Shown: positions 16,931 through 24,091, counted from the first letter of the stretch. The stretch is 64,000 nt of DNA from Pseudomonadales bacterium (GCA_024234815.1 JACKNO010000007.1:124001-188000); one strand, 5' to 3'. Numbers and translations are program-made. Notes: generated from the letters alone by a model not told the origin.

Positions 16931-19900
16931 CTACAAACCGAATACCCAGGCTCCTTTCCAGCTCTGGAAATCGGAGCCGATCACCTTGTTGCTCTGGAAG
17001 AATCCATTATTGGGAAGTGTCGCCGAGGGCGGCGTCGAGCCGTCCTGGGTTACGTTGGGAGCCCCATCCAGGTAGTTCTGAAGCTGCGGGTCATCCCCAC
17101 CGGACACAGCCGCACAACCGAGAGAGACACTCGCCAGGTTGATGCTGGTGCCCAACAAGGCGACGGACTCACCTTGCACAGCGATGCAGGTTCCGGAACC
17201 GGTAACCGTCGAGTTATAGATATCCGCTCCGGTACCCCGGCGCAGGAGGATGCCGCGCTCGCCGGAATTGCCTACGATCGTCATGTTGGCAATGGTCGGA
17301 TTGGAGCGAGGTTGCGCGTTCTCGTCACCTTCGCGATTATCCGCCTCGATGCCGTTGTCACCTGCATTAGCGGCCTGGACGATCTGCACATACTGTACAT
17401 TGCCTGTCCAGCCATCGGTCCAGTCCATGGAGTCGTCGGCATTACCGCTGAGAACGACGTGCTTGAGGTTGACTGCGCCACCGAACATCTCGATACCATC
17501 GTCCAGGTTGTTGTGTACCTGGATATAGTCGACCGTGGTGCCTGATCCGACGCCCTGGAAAGCAATACCGTTCAGCTGGTTTTCCGGGTCGACGTTGGAG
17601 CCAGCGTGCTTGACCACGACGTACCTGAGCACACCACTGTTGTCGTCGGAGTATGCGCCACCAAACAGGCCGGAGTTTGCCTCTCCTTCCTTGGTACACG
17701 CTACAGTGCCGCCCTGGGCGCCCGCGGGACAGTCGTTGATCGGTGCGTTGCCGTTGATAACCAGGCCGCCCCAGAGACCGCGGGCATCAGCAAGGTTGCC
17801 ACCACCCTGGACATCCTCGATAGCCGTAAAGGTAACTGGCGCCATATTGGTGCCCATGGCGCGAATTCTCGAACCGCGCGAGATCACCAGGAAGTCGGTC
17901 TCGTCATCACCGATCACAGTTGTACCCGACTCGATGGTCAGTACAGCTGAGTCGATATTGTCACCGCCCACCACGACCTTGCCATCCAGCACATAGTAGT
18001 TACCGCGCGTCAGCGTCATATCGGAGACGATAGTTCCCGACAAGATGCAGCTGGGAGTGCCCGCGATGTCTGGGCCATCACTCGTGCCCGCAGGACAAGC
18101 TACAACAGGCCCACCGGTATCCGGCATGCCTACTGTCCAACCCGCCACCCAGTCGTTGGCTGCATCCTGCACGGCGCCGATGTAATCGGTGTCATCGAGG
18201 AAGGCGTCGCCCGACAGGTTGGCAGGGGCTACTGCGGTGCCGTTCTGGCTGACATTGCTGTTATCCAGGAATGCCTGTACTTCCGCGGTGCCACCTTCCA
18301 CAGTCTCCGGGCAGTCCAGGGACACACCGTCAAACACGATATCGGTTTGCAGTAGCGCCAGAGACTCGCCGGAGATATCCAGGCAGATCGCATTGCCGGT
18401 GACGTAGGAGTTGTAGATGAAAGCGCCGGTGCCGCGTCGCAGGAGTATGCCGCGCTCGGCACTATTACCATTGATCGTCATATTGGCAATAACCGGCATG
18501 GAGCGTGGCTGGGCGTTCTCGTCGCCCTCGCGGTTGTCCGCCTCGATACCATTATCACCAGCGTCATCAGCCTGGTCGATCTGCAGGTACTGGATAGTGC
18601 CCTGCCAGCCATCAGTCCAGTCCAGTGAATCATCGGCGTTGCCGGTCAGCACAACATACTTGGCATTGACCGTCCCGCCGAAGAACTCGATGCCGTCATC
18701 AAGATTGTTGTAGACCTGTATGAACTCGATCGAGGTGCCGGATCCCACACCCTGGAATGCAATACCGTTCAGCTGGTTTTCCGGGTCTACGTTGGAGCCC
18801 GCATACTTGACCACCATGTATTTCAGCTTGCCGCTGGAATCGGTGGGGTCATCGCCGCCAAACAGGCCGGAGTTGGCCTCGCCCTCCTTGGTGCAGGCCG
18901 CCGTGCCGCCCTGGGCGCCCTCGGGGCAGTCATTGATGGGGGCGTTGCCGTTGATGACCACGCCACCCCAAAGACCGCGGGTGGAGGCATCGACATTGCC
19001 AAGCAGGTCCGCAAGAGCGGTAAAGGTGACCGGCGCGCTGCGGGTGCCGTTGACGACAAGTTGGGATCCACGGGAGATGACGAGGAAATCGCTGCTGCTA
19101 CCGCCATATACAGTGACGCCGGCCTGCACTGTCAGCGTTGCCGGATTCTGGTTATCGTCACCGATCACGACCTTGCCTACGAGTTCATAGAGGTTGCCCG
19201 TCGTGAGAGTGACACTCGAAGTGATGTCACCGACCAGTTGGCACACACGGGTACCGGCCACCTGCTGCGCAGTTGTTTCGGTACCGGCCGGGCAGCCTAG
19301 CGAGGGCGTACCGGGGTTACTTACCGATCCCGCTAACGTCCAACCGGCCGTCCAGTCAGAACCGCCGAAGGCGCCGACGTAATCGACCGATTCAAGGAAA
19401 GGGTTGCCTGTAGGGACAGCGTTAACATCGCCGCCGTCCTGGGATACGTCATCGGCGCTGTCCAGATAGGCGGTTACGGCGCCGCCGTCATCACCTGTCA
19501 CCACCTCGGTACAGCCAAAGCTGGTGCCACCGATTGTCAGGTCGGAACCGAGCAGGTCCAGGGAGGCGCCCTCGATGCGCAGACAACTGGTAGAACCGGT
19601 AACAATCGAGTTGGTCAGGAACAGGCCGGTCCCGCGCCGCAGGCGCAGTCCATTTTCACCGGCAACACCGTAAGCTGACATGTTGCTGATATAGGGCATC
19701 GAGCGCGGCTGGGCATTCTCATCCCCCTCGCGGTTGTCGGCCTCTATGAGATTGTCACCGCCATTGCTCTGCTCGAGATAGACGAACTGCACAGCCCCCT
19801 GCCAGCCATCGGTCCAGTCCAGCGAGTCATCCGCGTTTCCAGTGAGAACCACGTGGCTGGCGTTTACAGTGCCGCCGAAAAATTCGATGCCGTCATCCAG

Positions 19901-20416
19901 GTTATTGTGCACCTGCACATAATCGACCGTGGTGCCGGAACCGACACCCTGGAAGGCGATACCGTTCAGCTGGTTTTCCGGATCGACATTGGAGCCGGCG
20001 TAGCTGACGACTACGTAGGTAAGCACACCGGAATTGTCATTGGGCTGAGCACCGCCGAACAGGCCGGAGTTGGCTTCACCCTCCTTGGTACAGGCGGCCG
20101 TGCCACCCTGCGCGCCCTCTGGACAGTCATTGATTGGTGCTCTGCCGTTAATTACCAGGCCGCCCCACAATCCGCGCGCATTGGACTCGACACTGCCGGC
20201 GACAGCGGCGTAGGAGGTAAAGTTGATCGGTTGCTCCGCCGTTCCAGCGGCGTTGATCCTGCAACCCTGTTCGATCACCACAAAGTCCGAGCTGCTGGCG
20301 CCGGATATCACCGCACCGGGAGCTATGTCCAGCACACAGTCCTGCGCTTGTGCGCCCTGCCAGCCCAACAAGGTCAGTCCAGCCGTAACGGCCGCGTATA
20401 TGCCACGTTTCTTCAT
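16931..20416 (-). CDS. Secreted triple-repeat right-handed beta-helix-like protein, predicted Pho-regulated
   Basis: This 1161-residue protein has a signal peptide (cleavage after AQAQ, residue 25) and three tandem modules of roughly 395-400 residues; the first lacks the leading ~40 residues of the other two. Each module repeats nearly invariant segments: NDCPEGAQGGTAACTKEGEA, SGLFGG, AGSNVDPENQLNGIAFQGVG, NNLDDGIEFFGG, GNADDSLDWTDGWQG and ADNREGDENAQPRS. Short Gly/Asn/Asp-rich turns between beta strands suggest a parallel beta-helix, and the clustered Asp residues suggest calcium or another cation. No catalytic motif is recognised. The gene starts 12 bases after the lipoprotein gene with GGGAG upstream and precedes the TonB receptor. 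I infer an extracellular or surface-bound partner of that receptor. Homologues are sometimes labelled as transporters, which nothing here supports. Confidence 0.85.
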   Translation of the reverse strand: MKKRGIYAAVTAGLTLLGWQGAQAQDCVLDIAPGAVISGASSSDFVVIEQGCRINAAGTAEQPINFTSYAAVAGSVESNARGLWGGLVINGRAPINDCPEGAQGGTAACTKEGEANSGLFGGAQPNDNSGVLTYVVVSYAGSNVDPENQLNGIAFQGVGSGTTVDYVQVHNNLDDGIEFFGGTVNASHVVLTGNADDSLDWTDGWQGAVQFVYLEQSNGGDNLIEADNREGDENAQPRSMPYISNMSAYGVAGENGLRLRRGTGLFLTNSIVTGSTSCLRIEGASLDLLGSDLTIGGTSFGCTEVVTGDDGGAVTAYLDSADDVSQDGGDVNAVPTGNPFLESVDYVGAFGGSDWTAGWTLAGSVSNPGTPSLGCPAGTETTAQQVAGTRVCQLVGDITSSVTLTTGNLYELVGKVVIGDDNQNPATLTVQAGVTVYGGSSSDFLVISRGSQLVVNGTRSAPVTFTALADLLGNVDASTRGLWGGVVINGNAPINDCPEGAQGGTAACTKEGEANSGLFGGDDPTDSSGKLKYMVVKYAGSNVDPENQLNGIAFQGVGSGTSIEFIQVYNNLDDGIEFFGGTVNAKYVVLTGNADDSLDWTDGWQGTIQYLQIDQADDAGDNGIEADNREGDENAQPRSMPVIANMTINGNSAERGILLRRGTGAFIYNSYVTGNAICLDISGESLALLQTDIVFDGVSLDCPETVEGGTAEVQAFLDNSNVSQNGTAVAPANLSGDAFLDDTDYIGAVQDAANDWVAGWTVGMPDTGGPVVACPAGTSDGPDIAGTPSCILSGTIVSDMTLTRGNYYVLDGKVVVGGDNIDSAVLTIESGTTVIGDDETDFLVISRGSRIRAMGTNMAPVTFTAIEDVQGGGNLADARGLWGGLVINGNAPINDCPAGAQGGTVACTKEGEANSGLFGGAYSDDNSGVLRYVVVKHAGSNVDPENQLNGIAFQGVGSGTTVDYIQVHNNLDDGIEMFGGAVNLKHVVLSGNADDSMDWTDGWTGNVQYVQIVQAANAGDNGIEADNREGDENAQPRSNPTIANMTIVGNSGERGILLRRGTGADIYNSTVTGSGTCIAVQGESVALLGTSINLASVSLGCAAVSGGDDPQLQNYLDGAPNVTQDGSTPPSATLPNNGFFQSNKVIGSDFQSWKGAWVFGL
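16970..20340 (-). repeat. Three direct coding repeats of about 1.2 kb in the beta-helix gene
   Basis: The same stretches recur at about 1197-1200-base intervals. The codons for GLWGG(L/V)VING lie near 20146-20177, 18949-18980 and 17751-17780, and the segment for EANSGLFGG near 20058, 18860 and 17666. Repeats are close in protein but visibly diverged in DNA, so they are an old triplication under selection rather than a recent duplication. Boundaries are approximate. Confidence 0.85.
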
Positions 20417-20428
20417 TACCCGAACTCC

Positions 20429-20815
20429 CTAGTTCTGGGCGATGCGCAGGGCACCACCTTGTATGCGAAAGATGTAGTCATTCCCGAGCAGGAGACCCGC
20501 AGGATCCAGCTTGCCTCCGGGCAACGCTGTGACATCAATGACAAAAACCGCTTTGCCGTTAGGCGCAGTTTCACCTGAGTCATAAATGGCGTTGGAAAGT
20601 GACGCTGGAATGATTGAGGCTATGTCGCCGCCTGTGGGAGGAGGCTCTGTGGGATCTGTTGGATCCGTAGGATCAGTGCCGCCGCCGTCGGGCGGCACGA
20701 CAACATTCCCCGGCGACACGTTGCTGGAAGAACCCCCGCAAGCGGTAAGCGTTGACCCTATGCCAACGATGCAAAGTGCCAGCAAGAATTTCTTCATTCT
20801 TGTTTCAGACGACAT
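20429..20815 (-). CDS. Small lipoprotein heading the TonB-receptor operon
   Basis: This 128-residue protein has an N-terminal signal ending in the lipobox LTAC (Cys at residue 26), so it is a predicted lipid-anchored protein. A Gly/Ser/Pro linker with a (TDP)n-like stretch (DPTDPTDPTEPPP) precedes a compact C-terminal domain of about 60 residues. The start at 20815 is chosen because AGGGGAT lies six bases upstream; a second Met at 20797 is possible. It is the first gene of the operon with the beta-helix protein and the receptor, 12 bases before the former. Function is not recognised; a surface or periplasmic accessory binding protein is an inference from position. Confidence 0.75.
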   Translation of the reverse strand: MSSETRMKKFLLALCIVGIGSTLTACGGSSSNVSPGNVVVPPDGGGTDPTDPTDPTEPPPTGGDIASIIPASLSNAIYDSGETAPNGKAVFVIDVTALPGGKLDPAGLLLGNDYIFRIQGGALRIAQN

Positions 20816-20886
20816 GTTTATCCCCTATGTTTCGGTAAGAAATGGATTGGAACCTGAAGGCTCCGGCCGTTATTCCGACTGGCGAT

Positions 20887-20942
20887 ATCCTAGGGACGTG
20901 AGATGACAGTGTTGTTACTAGTAGATTTCAGATAGATGACAA
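20887..20942 (-). promoter_or_regulatory. Four-repeat PHO box and -10 of the lipoprotein/beta-helix/TonB-receptor operon
   Basis: Read on the minus strand, heptamers TTGTCAT (20936-20942), CTGAAAT (20925-20931), TAGTAAC (20914-20920) and CTGTCAT (20903-20909) recur at exactly 11-bp intervals. They resemble the PhoB half-site CTGTCAT. Ten bases further downstream is TAGGAT (20887-20892), a good -10, the standard geometry of PhoB-activated promoters that lack a -35. The leader to the ATG at 20815 is about 65 bases. Confidence 0.72.
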
Positions 20943-21015
20943 TTGCGGTGTTTGAGGAGCGCTATGCGGCGCGAGGGTGCGGCTGAATCAAAACAGGATC
21001 AACTGCCAGATCAAC

Positions 21016-21372
21016 TCACAGGGAGAGTGTGACACTGGCATTCTGGTACCCACTATCGCGACAGGAGGAACTGGCCACAAAGGTCTCAAGACGTTCATCG
21101 ACCTGCGCGGCCTCTACAGAAAACATCAGTCCGTCGTAATACCCCAATGCCTTCGCGAGAATAGTGTCACGTTCCGCGTCGTCAAATCCGTCAAGAAGGG
21201 TGTGTGTCTTTTCGCCATATTGGGTTTCGTTGATATAACCCAGGGACTGCTCCGCAAGTACGCAGGCGAGCTTGCGCGATGCCTTGAATTCTTCGGGGGC
21301 GAACGAGAGGGCACTTGCATGCTGGCAAGCGAGCCCCAGGAGGATCGGGAAAATAACGTACCTTGTGCGCAT
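21016..21372 (-). CDS. Small secreted protein, unknown function, predicted Pho-regulated
   Basis: This 118-residue protein has a signal peptide (MRTRYVIFPILLGLACQHASA). The mature part of about 97 residues is acidic, with two cysteines (KLACVLAEQ and SSSCRDSG) that could form a disulfide. The start at 21372 has AAAGAGGT upstream; the frame is open further upstream but without signal-peptide character. I recognise no family. A three-heptamer PHO box and -10 precede it, and it sits between the TonB-receptor operon and the porin, so a phosphate-starvation role is inferred. It is transcribed alone, ending about 74 bases before the operator of the next operon. Confidence 0.68.
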   Translation of the reverse strand: MRTRYVIFPILLGLACQHASALSFAPEEFKASRKLACVLAEQSLGYINETQYGEKTHTLLDGFDDAERDTILAKALGYYDGLMFSVEAAQVDERLETFVASSSCRDSGYQNASVTLSL

Positions 21373-21413
21373 AGCTACCTCTTTGACGGAAATGGACTGA
21401 GTATTCCCGGGCA

Positions 21414-21458
21414 AGGATAGCGACGGATCATTACAGCCGTATGACATATTCATGACGC
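21414..21458 (-). promoter_or_regulatory. Three-repeat PHO box and -10 of the 118-residue secreted protein gene
   Basis: On the minus strand GCGTCAT (21452-21458), ATGTCAT (21441-21447) and CTGTAAT (21430-21436) are spaced by exactly 11 bp. Ten bases further is TATCCT (21414-21419) as -10. Transcription would begin near 21407. Confidence 0.7.
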
Positions 21459-21523
21459 AGAATGGCCGCCTACAACACAATTGTTACAGTAATATTAAGA
21501 TTGCGTGAACAAGCTGTTTTTTG

Positions 21524-21543
21524 TGTATACATCGGGTGTACAC
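21524..21543. promoter_or_regulatory. Two adjacent 8-bp palindromes upstream of the 109-residue protein gene
   Basis: TGTATACA (21524-21531) and GTGTACAC (21536-21543) are perfect palindromes with 12-bp spacing. They resemble the TGTATACACCT arms of the operator before the ribbon-helix-helix gene at 23921. They may be an operator for the plus-strand gene at 21655. Confidence 0.35.
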
Positions 21544-21654
21544 TGGCTCCGACGAGCGCCTGGCGCGCTGCGAATGGTGTTTACGGCATCGCAGCGGCCG
21601 GAGATGGCGCGACAAGGCCGCTACAGACGGCCGGGTATATAAGGAGCAAGGACT

Positions 21655-21984
21655 ATGAATACAACCGGCAAGATAATCACTACTCTCGCACTATCGCTTT
21701 GCGCCAGCATCGGCATCGCCGACACCGAGCGCGACTGCATGCTCGAAGGTACCGTGCAGAAGGGAACGGGTTCGCATGACCAGGGCGTTAGCGTGAAGTT
21801 CCACTCAATGGAAAAATACGATCAGGACTCCAATTGCCGCGTCAGACGCGGCGAGAAACTGGAGTTCAAATTACCGGATGATCCTCGCCTTAAAGATGCG
21901 GAAGCCGGCAGTTCGGTGAAATACCGTTACCAGAAGGACAGTACGGGCAGTTCCAAAACCGAGCTGATCAGTGTGGGAACCTAA
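21655..21984 (+). CDS. Small periplasmic protein of unknown function
   Basis: This 109-residue protein has a signal peptide (MNTTGKIITTLALSLCASIGIA). The mature domain has two Cys (RDCMLEG and SNCRVRR), alternating charged and Gly residues, and looks like a small beta-sandwich; no family is recognised. A very good ribosome-binding site (AAGGAGCAAGGACT) precedes the ATG. It is the only plus-strand gene in the Pho island apart from the RHH gene and has no PHO box in its own orientation, so its co-regulation is uncertain. Tandem palindromes lie 110 bases upstream. Confidence 0.7.
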   Translation: MNTTGKIITTLALSLCASIGIADTERDCMLEGTVQKGTGSHDQGVSVKFHSMEKYDQDSNCRVRRGEKLEFKLPDDPRLKDAEAGSSVKYRYQKDSTGSSKTELISVGT

Positions 21985-22014
21985 CGGGAACGCTCACTGC
22001 GCCAGCTTGCAAAC

Positions 22015-22046
22015 CCACCCCGCCCTGTACTCGGGAGCCGGGGTGG
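22015..22046 (+). terminator. Stem-loop after the 109-residue protein gene
   Basis: CCACCCCG (22015-22022) pairs perfectly with CGGGGTGG (22039-22046) over a 16-base loop, about 30 bases after the stop. No T-run follows, so termination is not assured. Confidence 0.4.
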
Positions 22047-22087
22047 CGATTTGAGAGGAACGCATTCTCGGCAACAGGATTAGGCGG

Positions 22088-22118
22088 GCGGGTTTCAGGA
22101 CACCCGCCTGAAACCCGC
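22088..22118 (-). terminator. Stem-loop downstream of the porin gene
   Basis: A perfect 12-base inverted repeat, GCGGGTTTCAGG (22088-22099) with CCTGAAACCCGC (22107-22118), lies just past the porin stop between two convergent genes. It lacks a clear T-run on either strand, so it may act as a weak bidirectional terminator or mRNA-stabilising hairpin. Confidence 0.5.
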
Positions 22119-22134
22119 AAAGGCTGCCAGCGCT

Positions 22135-23418
22135 TTAGTATTTGAAGTTGGTATCGAGCATGAAGCGGTTGTACTCCAGCGCACCGCCTTCGTTCTTGAA
22201 GGCTTTCTCCCCTGCCTCGTTGTTGATAAACCAGGTAAATGCCAGGTTCCACTGCTTGTTGATTCCATAGGCGCCGGAAATCCTCGAACCCCTGCCATCG
22301 GTACCGCCACCGGCAAAGTCGGAATCAGTGACAAGACCAAAGGCTCCGTCCGCCTCGAGATCCTCGTACTGGTACGCGACCTCCCAACTGCCCTTGCCGC
22401 TTAAGTTACCCAGCTGTACGCCCGCCAGCCAACCCGTGTTGTAATCGTCCGGGTCCTGGTTCTGCACAAAGTCACCGAAGATGCTCAGCGGCATATCGAG
22501 CACACTCAGGCCGAGCTGCGCTGAAACTTCAAACAGTTCGTAATCGTATTCATAGACATCGACACCGCCGTCGACAACGTAAGAGTTGCCGAAGAAACTG
22601 TCGTCATAATAGGACTCGTTGCCCTTGACCGGAATGTCGTAGTAGCCGACGGCCGTAACCAGCGACGCCCCGGCGATGTCAAATTTCAAACCGGTCTGGA
22701 TACCCCAGGCGACTTCATCATTCCTGCTCTTGCTGTCGCTCTCCAGCCAGTTGACCAGGGCGGTGGTAAAGACATGCTCGCCGTTCCAGCCTGCGTTGAA
22801 CCCCTCCGGTCGCCAGTCCCCATCCCATAACATCGCGGTTTTCTGCGGCGTGAACAACGGGTTCTTGAACTTGCCGGCCTCAATGTAGGTATTCTGAATG
22901 GGTCTCCAACTGGCGTATGCCAGATCCAGATTAATGTCCTTGGAGGAGTTGCCGGCGCCCAGGGTCTGGTTGGACGACACCGGATCATCGCTGCCGGTCG
23001 CCAGGCCAAATCCCACGGTGACATTATCCGGCAGTTCGGCAGTTATCGAGGGGCGCGCGCGAATCCTGCTGCGGTCCCGCGAATTCTCGCCGTCCACATC
23101 GATCTCTTCATAGCGATAACGGAAATCGCCCTTGAGCGAGATGGTCTCAGCCCAGGAGGTTTCGCTGTTCTGCTTTTTCACCACGTCCAGGTCCTGCCTG
23201 GCGCCCGCCAGGTCCTCCCTGGCAACCTCGAGCTGGTTAACTGAATTATTGCTGAGCTCACGCAACTGGTTGTTTTCCGCTTCCAGGGCGCTGAGGCGCT
23301 TGGCCATACTCGCGAATTGCGCTTTAAGTTCGGCAAATTCCGCGTCACTTACGGCAGCTGATACCGAAGCGCTGGCCAGCATGGTACCGCTGACAGCGAC
23401 AGCAAGAAGTTTCTTCAT
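22135..23418 (-). CDS. Putative outer-membrane porin (phosphate-starvation inducible)
   Basis: This 427-residue protein has a signal peptide (MKKLLAVAVSGTMLASASVSA). A coiled-coil region (about residues 27-75, FAELKAQFASMAKRLSALEA then NQLREL) is typical of trimeric porins with a periplasmic stalk. A beta-barrel starting SLKGDFRYRYEEIDVDGEN extends to the end at NRFMLDTNFKY. The architecture matches the putative porin group (Porin_5-like) rather than OprF or OmpC. One strong PHO box with a correctly spaced -10 and a second upstream box make it a functional analogue of OprP/OprO, the phosphate-selective porins. Whether it is anion-selective cannot be read from sequence. Confidence 0.85.
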   Translation of the reverse strand: MKKLLAVAVSGTMLASASVSAAVSDAEFAELKAQFASMAKRLSALEAENNQLRELSNNSVNQLEVAREDLAGARQDLDVVKKQNSETSWAETISLKGDFRYRYEEIDVDGENSRDRSRIRARPSITAELPDNVTVGFGLATGSDDPVSSNQTLGAGNSSKDINLDLAYASWRPIQNTYIEAGKFKNPLFTPQKTAMLWDGDWRPEGFNAGWNGEHVFTTALVNWLESDSKSRNDEVAWGIQTGLKFDIAGASLVTAVGYYDIPVKGNESYYDDSFFGNSYVVDGGVDVYEYDYELFEVSAQLGLSVLDMPLSIFGDFVQNQDPDDYNTGWLAGVQLGNLSGKGSWEVAYQYEDLEADGAFGLVTDSDFAGGGTDGRGSRISGAYGINKQWNLAFTWFINNEAGEKAFKNEGGALEYNRFMLDTNFKY

Positions 23419-23472
23419 GTTTGGTTCCCCCGGATATGGATATCACCTGCACCTTGGTGTGCATGGGGGAGC

Positions 23473-23506
23473 AGAGTACTGCCTCAATGTGACATTTTTA
23501 TTACAG
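23473..23506 (-). promoter_or_regulatory. Proximal PHO box and -10 of the porin gene
   Basis: On the minus strand CTGTAAT (23500-23506), a four-base spacer AAAA and ATGTCAC (23489-23495) form a close match to the PhoB consensus. TACTCT (23473-23478) lies ten bases downstream as -10. Confidence 0.78.
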
Positions 23507-23600
23507 CGGGGATTGCTCGAGAGCGGATGCGGGCGGTTGTTTCCCAGGTATAGCCGGCCCAGGTGCCGCTACGACAGGTGGTTTTTAACACGACGTTCAT

Positions 23601-23618
23601 ATGACAGTTCTGTGACCG
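23601..23618 (-). promoter_or_regulatory. Distal PHO box upstream of the porin gene
   Basis: CGGTCAC (23612-23618) and CTGTCAT (23601-23607) are spaced 11 bp apart on the minus strand, about 110 bp upstream of the proximal box. CTGTCAT is a perfect consensus half-site. A weak -10 (TGTTAA) lies ten bases downstream. It may be a second promoter or a reserve site. Confidence 0.55.
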
Positions 23619-23671
23619 CGAACGTATGGTGTGTGATCAGGAGGGGCGGGGTCGCCGGGGGGTGAGGCCTG

Positions 23672-23797
23672 TCAGGCGAATATCCCAACCAGCACGAAGC
23701 TGACAGAGACCACCACCAGCATCTCAACGAATAGCGTTACGCCTGTTACCCGGGGCGCCCTGCCCCGCAATTCTTTCTGTGCTGCCATCAAGTTCAT
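23672..23797 (-). CDS. 41-residue single-pass membrane microprotein (candidate)
   Basis: A short frame encodes a basic N-terminus (MNLMAAQKELRGRAPRVTG) followed by one hydrophobic helix (TLFVEMLVVVSVSFVLVGIF) and a stop. GGAAG lies five bases upstream of the ATG; a second ATG at 23788 is possible. It sits between the porin's distal PHO box and the RHH gene's operator, divergent from the latter. The clear N-in hydrophobic pattern favours a real membrane peptide, but chance cannot be excluded at this size. Confidence 0.45.
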   Translation of the reverse strand: MNLMAAQKELRGRAPRVTGVTLFVEMLVVVSVSFVLVGIFA

Positions 23798-23825
23798 TTA
23801 CACTTCCACTACGGTTGATATTGTT

Positions 23826-23874
23826 TGTATACACCTACTATATACGAAAATTTTAGTCAGACAAGGTGTATACA
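23826..23874. promoter_or_regulatory. Perfect 11-bp inverted repeat operator before the RHH gene
   Basis: TGTATACACCT (23826-23836) and its exact reverse complement AGGTGTATACA (23864-23874) flank a 27-bp AT-rich core. A possible plus-strand promoter, TTGATA-N17-CTATAT, overlaps the left arm. The layout fits autoregulation by the downstream ribbon-helix-helix protein, which is an inference. Confidence 0.55.
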
Positions 23875-23920
23875 TGTGCTAAAATACCGATTCTTTACTC
23901 TTATTAATCAATATCTTGCA

Positions 23921-24091
23921 ATGTCCAAGACCAAACTTCTCAATATCCGCATCGACCCGGAACTGAAGAAAAAAGCCAAGAAGCTCGCCGAGGCAGACGG
24001 CCGCTCACTATCCAACTGGGTCACCAACCTGATATCCAGCAGGGTAAAAGACGCGGAAAAGAAGGACCAGAAGGCTGGTAAGAAGGACTAG
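23921..24091 (+). CDS. Ribbon-helix-helix DNA-binding protein (Arc/CopG-like)
   Basis: This 56-residue protein has a beta strand LLNIRIDPELK followed by two helices (KKKAKKLAEADGRS and LSNWVTNLISSRV), the classic RHH fold of dimeric repressors and antitoxins, and a lysine-rich tail. No toxin-like gene adjoins it on the same strand, so an antitoxin role is not supported. It lies divergent from the pst/phoU genes' end and 47 bases after a perfect inverted repeat that is probably its operator. The start at 23921 begins the RHH fold; an in-frame upstream extension lies inside the operator. Confidence 0.75.
   Translation: MSKTKLLNIRIDPELKKKAKKLAEADGRSLSNWVTNLISSRVKDAEKKDQKAGKKD

Noticed and set aside
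23921..24091. RHH protein as antitoxin of a toxin-antitoxin pair
   Set aside because: No toxin-like frame lies downstream or overlaps on the same strand; the next gene is phoU on the opposite strand.
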